Assembly: GCA_965248735.1 (NCBI GenBank)
Contig: OZ252146.1
Coordinates: 868,001-932,000, forward strand
Source of the DNA: Aldehydirespirator sp965248735
Lineage (GTDB): Bacteria > Actinomycetota > Acidimicrobiia > Acidimicrobiales > Aldehydirespiratoraceae
Direction of reading: 5' to 3'
DNA length: 64,000 nt
The notes beneath the pieces are model-generated. The model ran no database searches and had not been told where the DNA came from. It was given only the letters and a program-made list of their open reading frames with translations. Positions 57,794 through 64,000 of the stretch are shown piece by piece; within the stretch, counting starts at the first letter, position 1, and each line of letters opens with the position of its first letter. The translations under genes and the position numbers were made by a program.

Positions 57794-58447
57794 TTACTCG
57801 TCGAGCGGAGCCTCGATCGCGCCCGCGATCAGCTTGAAGCAGTCGTTGCCCTGCCTTGCGTACGGCTCACCCAAGCTGATCGTGAAGTACCATGCCAACT
57901 TCGAGCGATGGCTCGCCTCGCCTTGCGCCGGAAGCTCAAACTCGAAGGTGATCGGCAGGTCGTAGGCAACTCCACCGAGATAGAAGCTGGCCCTCCGCTG
58001 CGTGGGGCTGGACGGTGACCAGTGAAACTGCGGGCCCACCGCCTTGACAAGAGCGAGCGAAGCATCCGTTCCGGACTGCTCAATCTGGCTCCAGGCGACT
58101 CGTTCCGTAGTCGTGCCACACAGCTCAGGTCCCTGAACAGCCACCGCATCGAGGAACTCTGCGACGTCAAGCACTCGCCTGGTGCGAAGCAGAATCCATT
58201 GATCGTCAGTCACAACCCAGTTCTCCGGTTGATGGAGTCTGGGTTCCGCGCCCCGAACTCGAAGGCGAACGACGTCGAGCTGCCGTACTGAGCGCCCTCC
58301 TCGCAGAGTGCAGTCAGCTGCAGTCAGAGCTCCGTCTTCGGTGTCCGAGACGGGACGGATCCAGGATCCGTCCTTCTGCACACCCGCCACGCACCGTCCC
58401 CCGTATTTCCAGGAGTTGGCGAGGCACAACATCTCGACGTCATGCAC
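57794..58447 (-). CDS. conserved protein resembling dual OB-fold proteins linked to DUF488
   Basis: 217 residues from GTG 58447; ATG 58432 (MLCLANSWKYGGRCVAGVQK) is the alternative. The N-terminal SWKYGGRCVAG...WIRPVSD is characteristic of a small conserved family predicted to contain two OB-like barrels. The C-terminal half has FYLGGVAYDLPITFEFELPA and LAWYFTISLGEPY. I recognise the family only loosely and no activity is known to me. It overlaps the upstream DUF488 gene by a few bases, making it the last gene of a three-gene unit. Confidence 0.6.
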   Translation of the reverse strand: MHDVEMLCLANSWKYGGRCVAGVQKDGSWIRPVSDTEDGALTAADCTLRGGRSVRQLDVVRLRVRGAEPRLHQPENWVVTDDQWILLRTRRVLDVAEFLDAVAVQGPELCGTTTERVAWSQIEQSGTDASLALVKAVGPQFHWSPSSPTQRRASFYLGGVAYDLPITFEFELPAQGEASHRSKLAWYFTISLGEPYARQGNDCFKLIAGAIEAPLDE

Positions 58448-58940
58448 TGACCGTCTCCGAGCGTGCCGGCTCGGCAACCGCTGGGGAGCCGTCCGCACGA
58501 GGCAAGTGCAGCATCGTGACGCCGGGCCAGTGCGCTCTCAGGTACTCAACGACCAGCCGGCGGTGGCACCGCCGCGGGGAGTGCTCGCTGCAAAGCAGGA
58601 CAGTGCGCGGCGAGAACACCTCCTGCGGCAACTCCTCCTCGATGCGTCGCTCGGCGATCAGGTCGAGAAACCGCGCCTCATAGTCGTCCCAGCTGATCTC
58701 CCGGTCCCTATAGCCCTTGAGCAATTCCGCCGTCGGCGCCAACAACTCAGGCTCGTGGAGGTAGTCGGCGTCACAGATCTTCCTCAGGAAGTAGCGGAGA
58801 TCGTCGCGCTTGGCGAAGCCAGCGAGTTGGCTGGCGTTGTTGAGCCGGACGTCGACTAGGCGCTCGACGTTCTCGGCCTTCAGGATCTCAAAGAAGCCGC
58901 GCGCGCTGTGCTTAGTGAAACCGATCGTGCAGATTTCCAC
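58440..58940 (-). CDS. DUF488 family protein (first copy in operon order: second)
   Basis: 166 residues from ATG 58940: MEICTIGFTKHSARGFFEIL, LVDVRLNNASQLAGFAKRDD, and the conserved LLCSEHSPRRCHRRLVVEYL with its Cys and CHR. DUF488 proteins are small and widespread with unknown chemistry; the C-x-E...CHR set suggests a metal or catalytic site. It overlaps the upstream DUF488 gene by 61 bp and the downstream gene by a few bases, so all three are co-translated. Confidence 0.84.
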   Translation of the reverse strand: MEICTIGFTKHSARGFFEILKAENVERLVDVRLNNASQLAGFAKRDDLRYFLRKICDADYLHEPELLAPTAELLKGYRDREISWDDYEARFLDLIAERRIEEELPQEVFSPRTVLLCSEHSPRRCHRRLVVEYLRAHWPGVTMLHLPRADGSPAVAEPARSETVSA

Positions 58941-59494
58941 TGATCCTTCTCCCCGAATAGTGCGAGTTGGTTGAAGGGGTCGACCTCATGGCTGAATTCC
59001 TTCTCGTCGACCTCTCTGCCATCGCCCCGGATGTGGTGCACCGTTGCTTGTGGGTTGCCCTGGCGTAGCGCACGAGTAACCAGCAGACGGCGATGGCAGT
59101 CCGTGGGATCTTCCTCACTGCACATCATCGCCACCCGCCACTGGGACGCTCCCTCTAGTAGCCGGGAAAGCCCCTCGCGGAAGCGCGGAGCCTCCGCCAG
59201 GTGCCCGTAGCGCACACGACCCTCGCTGTCATACAACTCAGGCTCGTCAGGTCGGCCGCCGAGCTCCCGTCCCAGGAATACGTATTGCAGGCCCGCATCG
59301 GTCAGCAGTTGCTGTAGAGGGGCCCGGCTGAAGTGCGAAGCGTAGCGGGCGTACGGCTGCGACCTCACGTCGGCCACCACATCGATGCGAGAACTCTTGA
59401 GCAGCTCGATGAAGCGTTCACCAGAGTGGTTGGAATGGCCGATAGTCCACAACTCTGCTTGCCGGAACCCTGCTTGTTCGCCCACCGAGGCCAC
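58880..59494 (-). CDS. DUF488 family protein (operon-leading copy)
   Basis: About 204 residues if GTG 59494 is used (VASVGEQAGFRQAELW); GTG 59485 is equally possible, and the frame remains open to 59887 without homology. ELWTIGHSNHSGERFIELLK, VVADVRSQPYARYASHFSRA, FLGRELGGRPDEPELYDSEG and MMCSEEDPTDCHRRLLVTRA define the family. It is only distantly similar to its neighbour. Tandem, overlapping, non-identical DUF488 genes suggest a heteromer. Confidence 0.82.
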   Translation of the reverse strand: MASVGEQAGFRQAELWTIGHSNHSGERFIELLKSSRIDVVADVRSQPYARYASHFSRAPLQQLLTDAGLQYVFLGRELGGRPDEPELYDSEGRVRYGHLAEAPRFREGLSRLLEGASQWRVAMMCSEEDPTDCHRRLLVTRALRQGNPQATVHHIRGDGREVDEKEFSHEVDPFNQLALFGEKDQWKSARSVSLSTARAASLRS

Positions 59495-59800
59495 TCTACG
59501 CCTTGCCTGTGACGCGTCGCCCGCGGCTTGGGATCCTGACTGGCTTGTTCGCGAACGGAGAGCGAGCGAGATTAGAGCTGATGGTCTGTGTGTCGGCTGC
59601 GAAATTGATGACATATTGGACCCTGGAGGCCCATTATCGCCATCAATTTGGAGAAGGGCAGGGGCGACGGGCCTCGGGAGCGACGGCTGGAAGCCGACCC
59701 GCCGAGCATCACTAGACCATCGAGACTCTGTTGGAGTAGGAAGTGGCCAAACGACCCGTGTCGCGGCAACACTGTTGCCAAAAGCTTGAGGGAGAACTGA
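59495..59800. other. 306-bp intergenic stretch between divergent units
   Basis: It separates the minus-strand DUF488 unit from the lipoyl-protein gene and must hold both promoters. The section 59570-59660 is noticeably less GC-rich than its surroundings. I see no gene, terminator or clear dyad operator in it. Confidence 0.5.
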
Positions 59801-60076
59801 ATGGCCACCAATGTGATCCTGCCCAAGTGGGGTCTGACCATGGAGGACGGCACCGTCGTCGCCTGGTACGTGGACGAGGGCGACCATGTGGTGGAGGGCG
59901 AGGTGATCGCCGAGGTGGAGACCGAGAAGGTGGAGAACGACTTGGCAGCGCCCTGCGCCGGGGTGGTGGCCCTGATCCTGGTCGACGAAGACGAGGCCGT
60001 CGACGTTGGAACGGTGCTGGCCGTGATCGCGTCCGACGAGGCCGAGGCGGCCGCCATCCGGGGGAGCGGACGATGA
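59801..60076 (+). CDS. stand-alone lipoyl-domain protein
   Basis: 91 residues: MATNVILPKWGLTMEDGTVV, AWYVDEGDHVVEGEVIAEVE, then the lipoylation hairpin VETEKVENDL with the modified Lys, and an alanine-rich end. It is the swinging-arm domain of E2 components of 2-oxoacid or acetoin dehydrogenases without the peripheral-binding and acyltransferase domains. It could accept the acyl group from the E1 pair at 55726-57767. GAGGGAGAA precedes the ATG, and it overlaps the next SDR gene by 4 bp. Confidence 0.88.
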   Translation: MATNVILPKWGLTMEDGTVVAWYVDEGDHVVEGEVIAEVETEKVENDLAAPCAGVVALILVDEDEAVDVGTVLAVIASDEAEAAAIRGSGR

Positions 60077-60849
60077 GGCCCAACCGCTTCGACAGCGACA
60101 TCGTGCTGGTCACCGGCTCGTCCCGGGGCATCGGAGCGGCCACCGCCCAGGCGTTCGCGGCCGAGGGTGCCCGGGTCGCGGTCAACTACCGCAGCGACTC
60201 CGACGGTGCGGCCGCCACCCGGCAGGCCATCGTCACCGCGGGCGGGACGGCCGAGGTGTTCCAGGCCGACGTCGGCAACGAGGCCGATGTGACCCGGCTC
60301 GCCCAAGAGGTGGAGGCGTCGCTGGGCCCGGTGTCGATCCTGATCAACAACGCCGCACTCATCGACCGCTCATCGATGTTCGACCTGTCGCTCCAGTCCT
60401 TCGACACCGTCTGGCAGGCCAACGTGAGGGGGCTCTTCCAGTTGAGCCAGCTGGTGGCGGCCGGGATGGTCGAGCGGGGCCGGGGGGCCATCGTGCATCT
60501 CAGCTCCATCCTGGCCCGCCTGGCGGTGGTCAACCGCTGCGCCTACGTCGCGTCCAAGGGCGCGGTGGAGGGGCTGACCCGGGCTATGGCCCTGGAGCTG
60601 GGCCCCAAGGGTGTGCGAGTCAACGCGGTGGCGCCAGGGCTTATCGCCACCGAGGCGCTGCTGGCCGGGATGAGAGACCCCGACGTGCAGACCGCGGTCC
60701 AGCGCCACATCCCCGAGGGCCGATTCGGGCGGCCCGAGGAGATCACCGCCGCCATCCTGTTCGCCGCGTCGAGCGAGGCCAGCTACCTGAACGGCGCCAT
60801 CATCCCGGTCGACGCCGCCCTCGGCGCCCGCGAGTCCACTCCCGCCTGA
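60073..60849 (+). CDS. short-chain dehydrogenase/reductase
   Basis: 258 residues from ATG 60073 (ATGA overlap with the lipoyl gene). VLVTGSSRGIGAATAQAFAA is the cofactor motif, ILINNAALIDRS the NNAG-like strand, VHLSSILARLAVVNRCAYVA with SKG the Ser-Tyr-Lys triad (YVASK), and VNAVAPGLIATEALLAGM the C-terminal motif. It is a classical SDR of the 3-oxoacyl-ACP reductase/acetoin reductase type. Coupling to the lipoyl gene suggests joint action in one catabolic route. Confidence 0.9.
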   Translation: MRPNRFDSDIVLVTGSSRGIGAATAQAFAAEGARVAVNYRSDSDGAAATRQAIVTAGGTAEVFQADVGNEADVTRLAQEVEASLGPVSILINNAALIDRSSMFDLSLQSFDTVWQANVRGLFQLSQLVAAGMVERGRGAIVHLSSILARLAVVNRCAYVASKGAVEGLTRAMALELGPKGVRVNAVAPGLIATEALLAGMRDPDVQTAVQRHIPEGRFGRPEEITAAILFAASSEASYLNGAIIPVDAALGARESTPA

Positions 60850-60872
60850 GGCTGAACGCGGCGCCTGTACCC

Positions 60873-62579
60873 ATGACGGAATTGAAGTGCCGATGGATCG
60901 CCGTCGTGACCGTCGTCATCAGTCTGCTCAGCGCGAGCTGCGGCGGCACCAAGTCGGATCCCGACCGTGCTGCCGCTCCCGCGACCACGACCGCCCCCAC
61001 CACCACACCAGAACCCGACGCACCCACCACCACACCGCCCACAACCACCACACCAGAACCCGACGCACCCACCACCACACCGCCCACAACCACCACACCA
61101 GAACCCGACGCACCCACCACCACACCGCCCACAACCACCACACCAGAACCCGACGCACCCACCACCACACCGCCCACAACCACCACACCAGAACCCGACG
61201 CACCCACCACCACACCGCCCACAACCACCACACCAGAACCCGACGCACCCACCACCACACCGCCCACAACCACCACACCAGAACCCGACGCACCCACCAC
61301 CACGCCTCCCACAACCACCACACCAGAACCCGACGCACCGCCCACAACCACCACACCCCCCACAACCACCACACCAGAATCCACCATCCCGGCGGTGCTC
61401 ATGGCCCAGGTGACCGAGCGCAACACGTCGCCAACGGCAAACAGGCAGGCGACCTCGCAGGTCGTCGAAGGCACCAACGAGTTCGCAATCGAGTTCTTCA
61501 AGACGGTCGCGGATCCCTCAGAGAACACGGTTGTCGGCAACTACAGCATCAGCACGGCCCTGCTCCTTGCCATGGCGGGCACCGCGGGCGACACCACGAC
61601 TGCCTTCGGGCGACTCCTAGGCGTCGAGGATCTCGGGCGCGACGAACTCCACCCGGCCGTCAACGCCGTCGATCTGGCCCTGGAGAGTGCAGCCGGCGAG
61701 GGAGTGGCACTGTCCACGGCCAACAGCCTGTTCGTGCAGCGCGGCCTCCAGTTGCGGGACGAGTTCCTCGACACAGCCGTCGGCAGCTACGGCGCCCCCG
61801 TCCGCACGGTCGACTTCAGACGAAGAGGGGACGAAGCCGTCGCCGCGGTGAATGAATGGGTGGCTGAAGAGACCGAGGGCTTCATAGACAGGATCACCGA
61901 CGGATTCGCGGAGGAGACGGTGGTGGTGGTGGCCAACGCCATGTACCTGAAGGCGCCGTGGGCGGTGAAGTTCGAGCTCCTCAAATCCCCACTGCCGTTC
62001 CGGCTCGCCGACGGCACCACCGTCGAGACGGAGTACATGGAGCACGACGACTCCCTCCCGCTGTACCGAGACTCCGACCTTGTCGCCGTGGAGCTGCCCT
62101 ATGCGGGCGAGCAGCTCAGCCTCGTGATCATCCAACCGACCGACCTCGCCGCGTTCGAACGGGACATGTCAGCCGGGCAGCTCCTCAAGATCGCAGACAG
62201 ACTGCGAGACCACGACATCCACCTCACGGCACCGATCTGGTCCACCAAGACCGAAGTCGACGCTCTGGACCCGCTCCACCGGCTGGGACTCCCCCAAACC
62301 TACGACTTCGGCACCATGGTTGATCCCGCCGCGCTGCTCCAGTTCGGGGGAGACGAACTCACCATCGACGAGATACGGCACGTCGCCCGCATCGAGGTGG
62401 ACGAGACGGGGACGACAGCCGCCGCGTCCACCTCCATCGGCATTGGGGTGACAAGCCTGCCGGTCATCGAGGAGGTGAACATCGACAGCCCATTCCTCTA
62501 CTTCATCCGCGACCGTGTGTCGGGCGCCGTCCTGTTCATCGGACACGTCGCCGACCCGTCCATGCAGGCGAACCAGTGA
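60873..62579 (+). CDS. serpin-family lipoprotein with Thr/Pro repeat stalk
   Basis: 568 residues. A lipoprotein-type signal (VVTVVISLLSASC-GGT) leads to a ~130-residue stalk with eight PEPDAP-TTTPPTTTT units. A serpin domain follows from NEFAIEFFKTVADPSENTVV, with NYSISTALLLAMAGTAGDTT, ANSLFVQRGLQLRDEFLD, VVVANAMYLKAPWAVKF (shutter region) and a C-terminal SPFLYFIRDRVSGAVLFIGH. The reactive-centre hinge VDETGTTAAASTS keeps the small residues required for loop insertion, so it is probably inhibitory. Counting from the P15 Gly puts P1-P1' at Thr-Ser in GVTSLPV. It would sit outside the cell as a protease trap. Confidence 0.87.
   Translation: MTELKCRWIAVVTVVISLLSASCGGTKSDPDRAAAPATTTAPTTTPEPDAPTTTPPTTTTPEPDAPTTTPPTTTTPEPDAPTTTPPTTTTPEPDAPTTTPPTTTTPEPDAPTTTPPTTTTPEPDAPTTTPPTTTTPEPDAPTTTPPTTTTPEPDAPPTTTTPPTTTTPESTIPAVLMAQVTERNTSPTANRQATSQVVEGTNEFAIEFFKTVADPSENTVVGNYSISTALLLAMAGTAGDTTTAFGRLLGVEDLGRDELHPAVNAVDLALESAAGEGVALSTANSLFVQRGLQLRDEFLDTAVGSYGAPVRTVDFRRRGDEAVAAVNEWVAEETEGFIDRITDGFAEETVVVVANAMYLKAPWAVKFELLKSPLPFRLADGTTVETEYMEHDDSLPLYRDSDLVAVELPYAGEQLSLVIIQPTDLAAFERDMSAGQLLKIADRLRDHDIHLTAPIWSTKTEVDALDPLHRLGLPQTYDFGTMVDPAALLQFGGDELTIDEIRHVARIEVDETGTTAAASTSIGIGVTSLPVIEEVNIDSPFLYFIRDRVSGAVLFIGHVADPSMQANQ
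61009..61378 (+). repeat. 45-bp in-frame minisatellite within the serpin gene
   Basis: Eight occurrences of GAACCCGACGCACC spaced 45 bp apart, each unit encoding TPEPDAPTTTPPTTT; the last unit is altered (DAPPTTTTPPTTTTPES). Units are almost identical at the DNA level, so copy number is probably variable. It is a protein stalk, not a CRISPR array. Confidence 0.9.
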
Positions 62580-62610
62580 GCGGACGCATCCGAAGGGACA
62601 GGAGGCAGCG

Positions 62611-63573
62611 ATGATCAGCATCAACCGCGAGGCCATGAAGACGGTGCGGCTCATCCTTGACGAGGCCGACGCGCTGGGCGTGGCCGTGGACAGGCTCGAC
62701 AACGGCACCACCGTCATCGACATGGGGCTTCAAGCCAAAGGGGGCTGGAGGGCCGCCCAGCTCTACACCCTTGCCAGCCTCGGCGGGCTCGGCATCGTCA
62801 GCTACGAGCCCTTCGAACTGGCGGGCCGGATGCTCACCGCGGTGCGGGTGATGATCGACCACCCCATCGAGGCTTGCGTGGCGTCGCAGATCGCCGGGTG
62901 GCGATTGCAGGCCCCCGGCACCGAGCACGCCGCCATCCTGGCCGGGCCGGGCCGGGCGCTGAACCGCGACACCCTCGACCACTACTTCGAGTGGATCGAC
63001 TACCGCGACGACCACCACGAGGCGGTGGTGGCCATCCAGACCTCCGAGCCGGTGCCGGCGGCGATGGCCGACATGATCGCGTTGGCGTGCCGGATCGATC
63101 CCGCCGACCTGTATGTCCTGTTCGCCCCCAACCGCAGCCTGGTGACCGCGGTGCAGGTGGCCGCTCGCATCGTCGAGCAGTCCCTCCACCGGCTGGCCGA
63201 GGAGGGCATGGACCTGCGGGGACTGCGCTACGCGTACGGCTTGGGGGTAGTGCCGCCCCTGGTCGACGACGACCTGATCTCGATGGGCCGCATCAACGAC
63301 AGCCTGCTGTACGGCGGCATCTCCAACGTCACCGTCGAGGCCGACGACGCGCAGTGCGCCGAGATCGTCGATCGGGTGGTGTCGGCGACCTGCTCCGCCT
63401 ACGGGCGCCCCTTCATCGAGATCTACGAGGACGCCGGGCGGGACTTCTACGAGATCCCCATCGAGCTGCACTCCCCGGCCGAGATCCATCTCACCAACCT
63501 GGCCAGCGGACGCACCTTCAGCGCCGGACGCATCAACACCGAGGTGCTGACCGCCTCGTTCTTCTTGAGTTAG
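62611..63573 (+). CDS. mch: methenyl-tetrahydromethanopterin cyclohydrolase homologue
   Basis: 320 residues from ATG 62611, with GGAGG at 62601-62605. MISINREAMKTVRLILDEAD, NGTTVIDMGLQAKGGWRAAQ, LGGLGIVSY, TSEPVPAAMADMIALACRID, YAYGLGVVPPLVDDDLISMG and GRINDSLLYGGISNVTVEAD follow the order and spacing of Mch proteins. Mch opens methenyl-H4MPT to formyl-H4MPT in methanogens and in H4MPT-dependent bacterial C1 oxidation. No other pathway gene is evident in the window apart from the Mer-like oxidoreductase at 1953. Assigned by pattern; the actual cofactor in this organism is unknown. Confidence 0.8.
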   Translation: MISINREAMKTVRLILDEADALGVAVDRLDNGTTVIDMGLQAKGGWRAAQLYTLASLGGLGIVSYEPFELAGRMLTAVRVMIDHPIEACVASQIAGWRLQAPGTEHAAILAGPGRALNRDTLDHYFEWIDYRDDHHEAVVAIQTSEPVPAAMADMIALACRIDPADLYVLFAPNRSLVTAVQVAARIVEQSLHRLAEEGMDLRGLRYAYGLGVVPPLVDDDLISMGRINDSLLYGGISNVTVEADDAQCAEIVDRVVSATCSAYGRPFIEIYEDAGRDFYEIPIELHSPAEIHLTNLASGRTFSAGRINTEVLTASFFLS

Positions 63574-63611
63574 CGCGGATGCATGCCAACTCATCGCGAT
63601 ACGACGTTGTC

Positions 63612-63713
63612 TCTCCCGCTCTTGTTCGCTGCGCTCACGGGCCGCTCGGGCCACGGCCTCGCTCGGCGCCTCGCGAACATCCTGATGACTCGTTCCCCGT
63701 CCGCTCGGCCTCT
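63612..63713. repeat. family B dispersed repeat (most complete copy)
   Basis: CCCGCTCTTGTTCGCTGCGC at 63615, through GGGCCGCTCGGGCCACGGCC, to CCGCTCGGCCTCT at 63713, about 100 bp. It lies between the cyclohydrolase gene and the next SDR; the same sequence family is at 7964, 39104, 40361 and, inverted, 51524. Confidence 0.7.
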
Positions 63714-63727
63714 TGGATGAGCTGCCG

Positions 63728-64000
63728 ATGACCGGCCCCCAGAGCGCACCCGTGGCCATCGTCACCGGCGGTGGATCGGGCATCGGCCGAGCCTGCGCCG
63801 CCGCCCTTTCGGCTCGGGGCATGCACTGCGTGCTGGTGGGTCGCCGGCGGGACCGGCTCGAGGCCGCCGCGGCGGCACTGGACGACCCGGCGACCGTTCT
63901 GGCCGCCGACCTGACCGTGGCCGGCGAACCCGAGCGGATCGTCTCCGAGACGGTGACCGCCCACGACCGGATCGATGTGATCGTCCACAGCGCAGGCACC
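63728..64000 (+). CDS. short-chain dehydrogenase/reductase, 3' truncated by window edge
   Basis: The first 91 residues from ATG 63728: VAIVTGGGSGIGRACAAALS is the Rossmann cofactor motif, VLVGRRRDRLEAAAAALDDP fits NADP preference (Arg-Arg after strand 2), AADLTVAGEPERIV follows, and the window ends in IDVIVHSAGT, the NNAG-like motif. The catalytic part lies outside the window. Confidence 0.85.
   Translation, partial: MTGPQSAPVAIVTGGGSGIGRACAAALSARGMHCVLVGRRRDRLEAAAAALDDPATVLAADLTVAGEPERIVSETVTAHDRIDVIVHSAGT

Noticed and set aside
61009..61378. Regular 45-bp repeats as a possible CRISPR array
   Set aside because: Units are contiguous with no unique spacers, are in frame, and encode a Thr/Pro stalk within the serpin lipoprotein.
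1..64000. tRNA, rRNA, riboswitch or prophage structural genes
   Set aside because: No cloverleaf, rRNA block, known riboswitch core or phage structural gene was recognised on either strand by reading; a covariance-model search could still find a short RNA.

Overview
This 64-kb window is high-GC, gene-dense bacterial DNA, about one gene per kilobase with many ATGA/GTGA stop-start overlaps. I infer an actinobacterium, most likely a marine or host-associated member of Acidimicrobiia. The grounds are lipoproteins with 'ACGSDD' followed by TTAAP/TTTPEP linkers, several luciferase-like (F420-type) oxidoreductases, many Rieske oxygenases and class III aminotransferases, and large secreted Fn3/cadherin-like/propeller proteins. 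SAR202-type Chloroflexota share much of this repertoire and remain an alternative. No rRNA, tRNA or CRISPR array was recognised.

Layout. 1-9.6 kb: the 3' part of a DarG-type antitoxin, methyltransferases, luciferase-like oxidoreductases, an SDR, a complete IS5-type insertion sequence with an abutting MITE-like element, a class III aminotransferase and an amidohydrolase. 9.6-25.2 kb is a plastic island: a HicBA-like pair, then a methyltransferase / DUF4143 ATPase / Phd-VapC block present twice (10.2-14.2 and 22.4-25.2 kb). The two copies have decayed in complementary ways. Between them lie a scrapyard of gene ends (14.2-14.75 kb) and two tandem giant secreted proteins that share an almost identical 5' module but carry different propellers (WSDG repeats versus RCC1-like repeats).

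25.3-32.6 kb: a TetR regulator with a perfect 17-bp palindrome in front of a polyamine-type ABC transporter (potABCD order), a class III aminotransferase and an M20 amidohydrolase, all translationally coupled or nearly so; this looks like an uptake-and-degradation unit for an amino compound. 32.7-43.1 kb: assorted catabolic enzymes (MDR and zinc alcohol dehydrogenases, aldo/keto reductase, enolase-superfamily enzyme, three VOC proteins, FGGY kinase, amidohydrolase, acetamidase/formamidase) with dispersed repeats between them. 43.3-49.5 kb: a minus-strand operon with two Rieske oxygenase alpha subunits, one beta subunit, a DeoC/FbaB-type aldolase, a DUF1989 protein and an MBL-fold protein. Inside it, four 13-residue micro-ORFs chained by ATGA overlaps connect the Rieske gene to the DUF1989 gene. 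49.7-64 kb: an NCS2 purine/pyrimidine-type permease with an extra C-terminal domain, an amidase, a third Rieske oxygenase with a flavin reductase, a TPP-dependent E1 alpha/beta pair, a stand-alone lipoyl protein and SDR. Two DUF488 genes and a third gene run the other way between them. A repeat-bearing lipoprotein serpin, a methenyl-tetrahydromethanopterin cyclohydrolase homologue and the start of another SDR close the window.

Themes. Most intact genes fit scavenging and oxidative breakdown of amines, amides, ureides or N-heterocycles and aromatic compounds. The accessory part shows heavy duplication, truncation and repeat activity around toxin-antitoxin genes and secreted surface proteins. 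All functions are assigned by reading sequence motifs; no database search was run.
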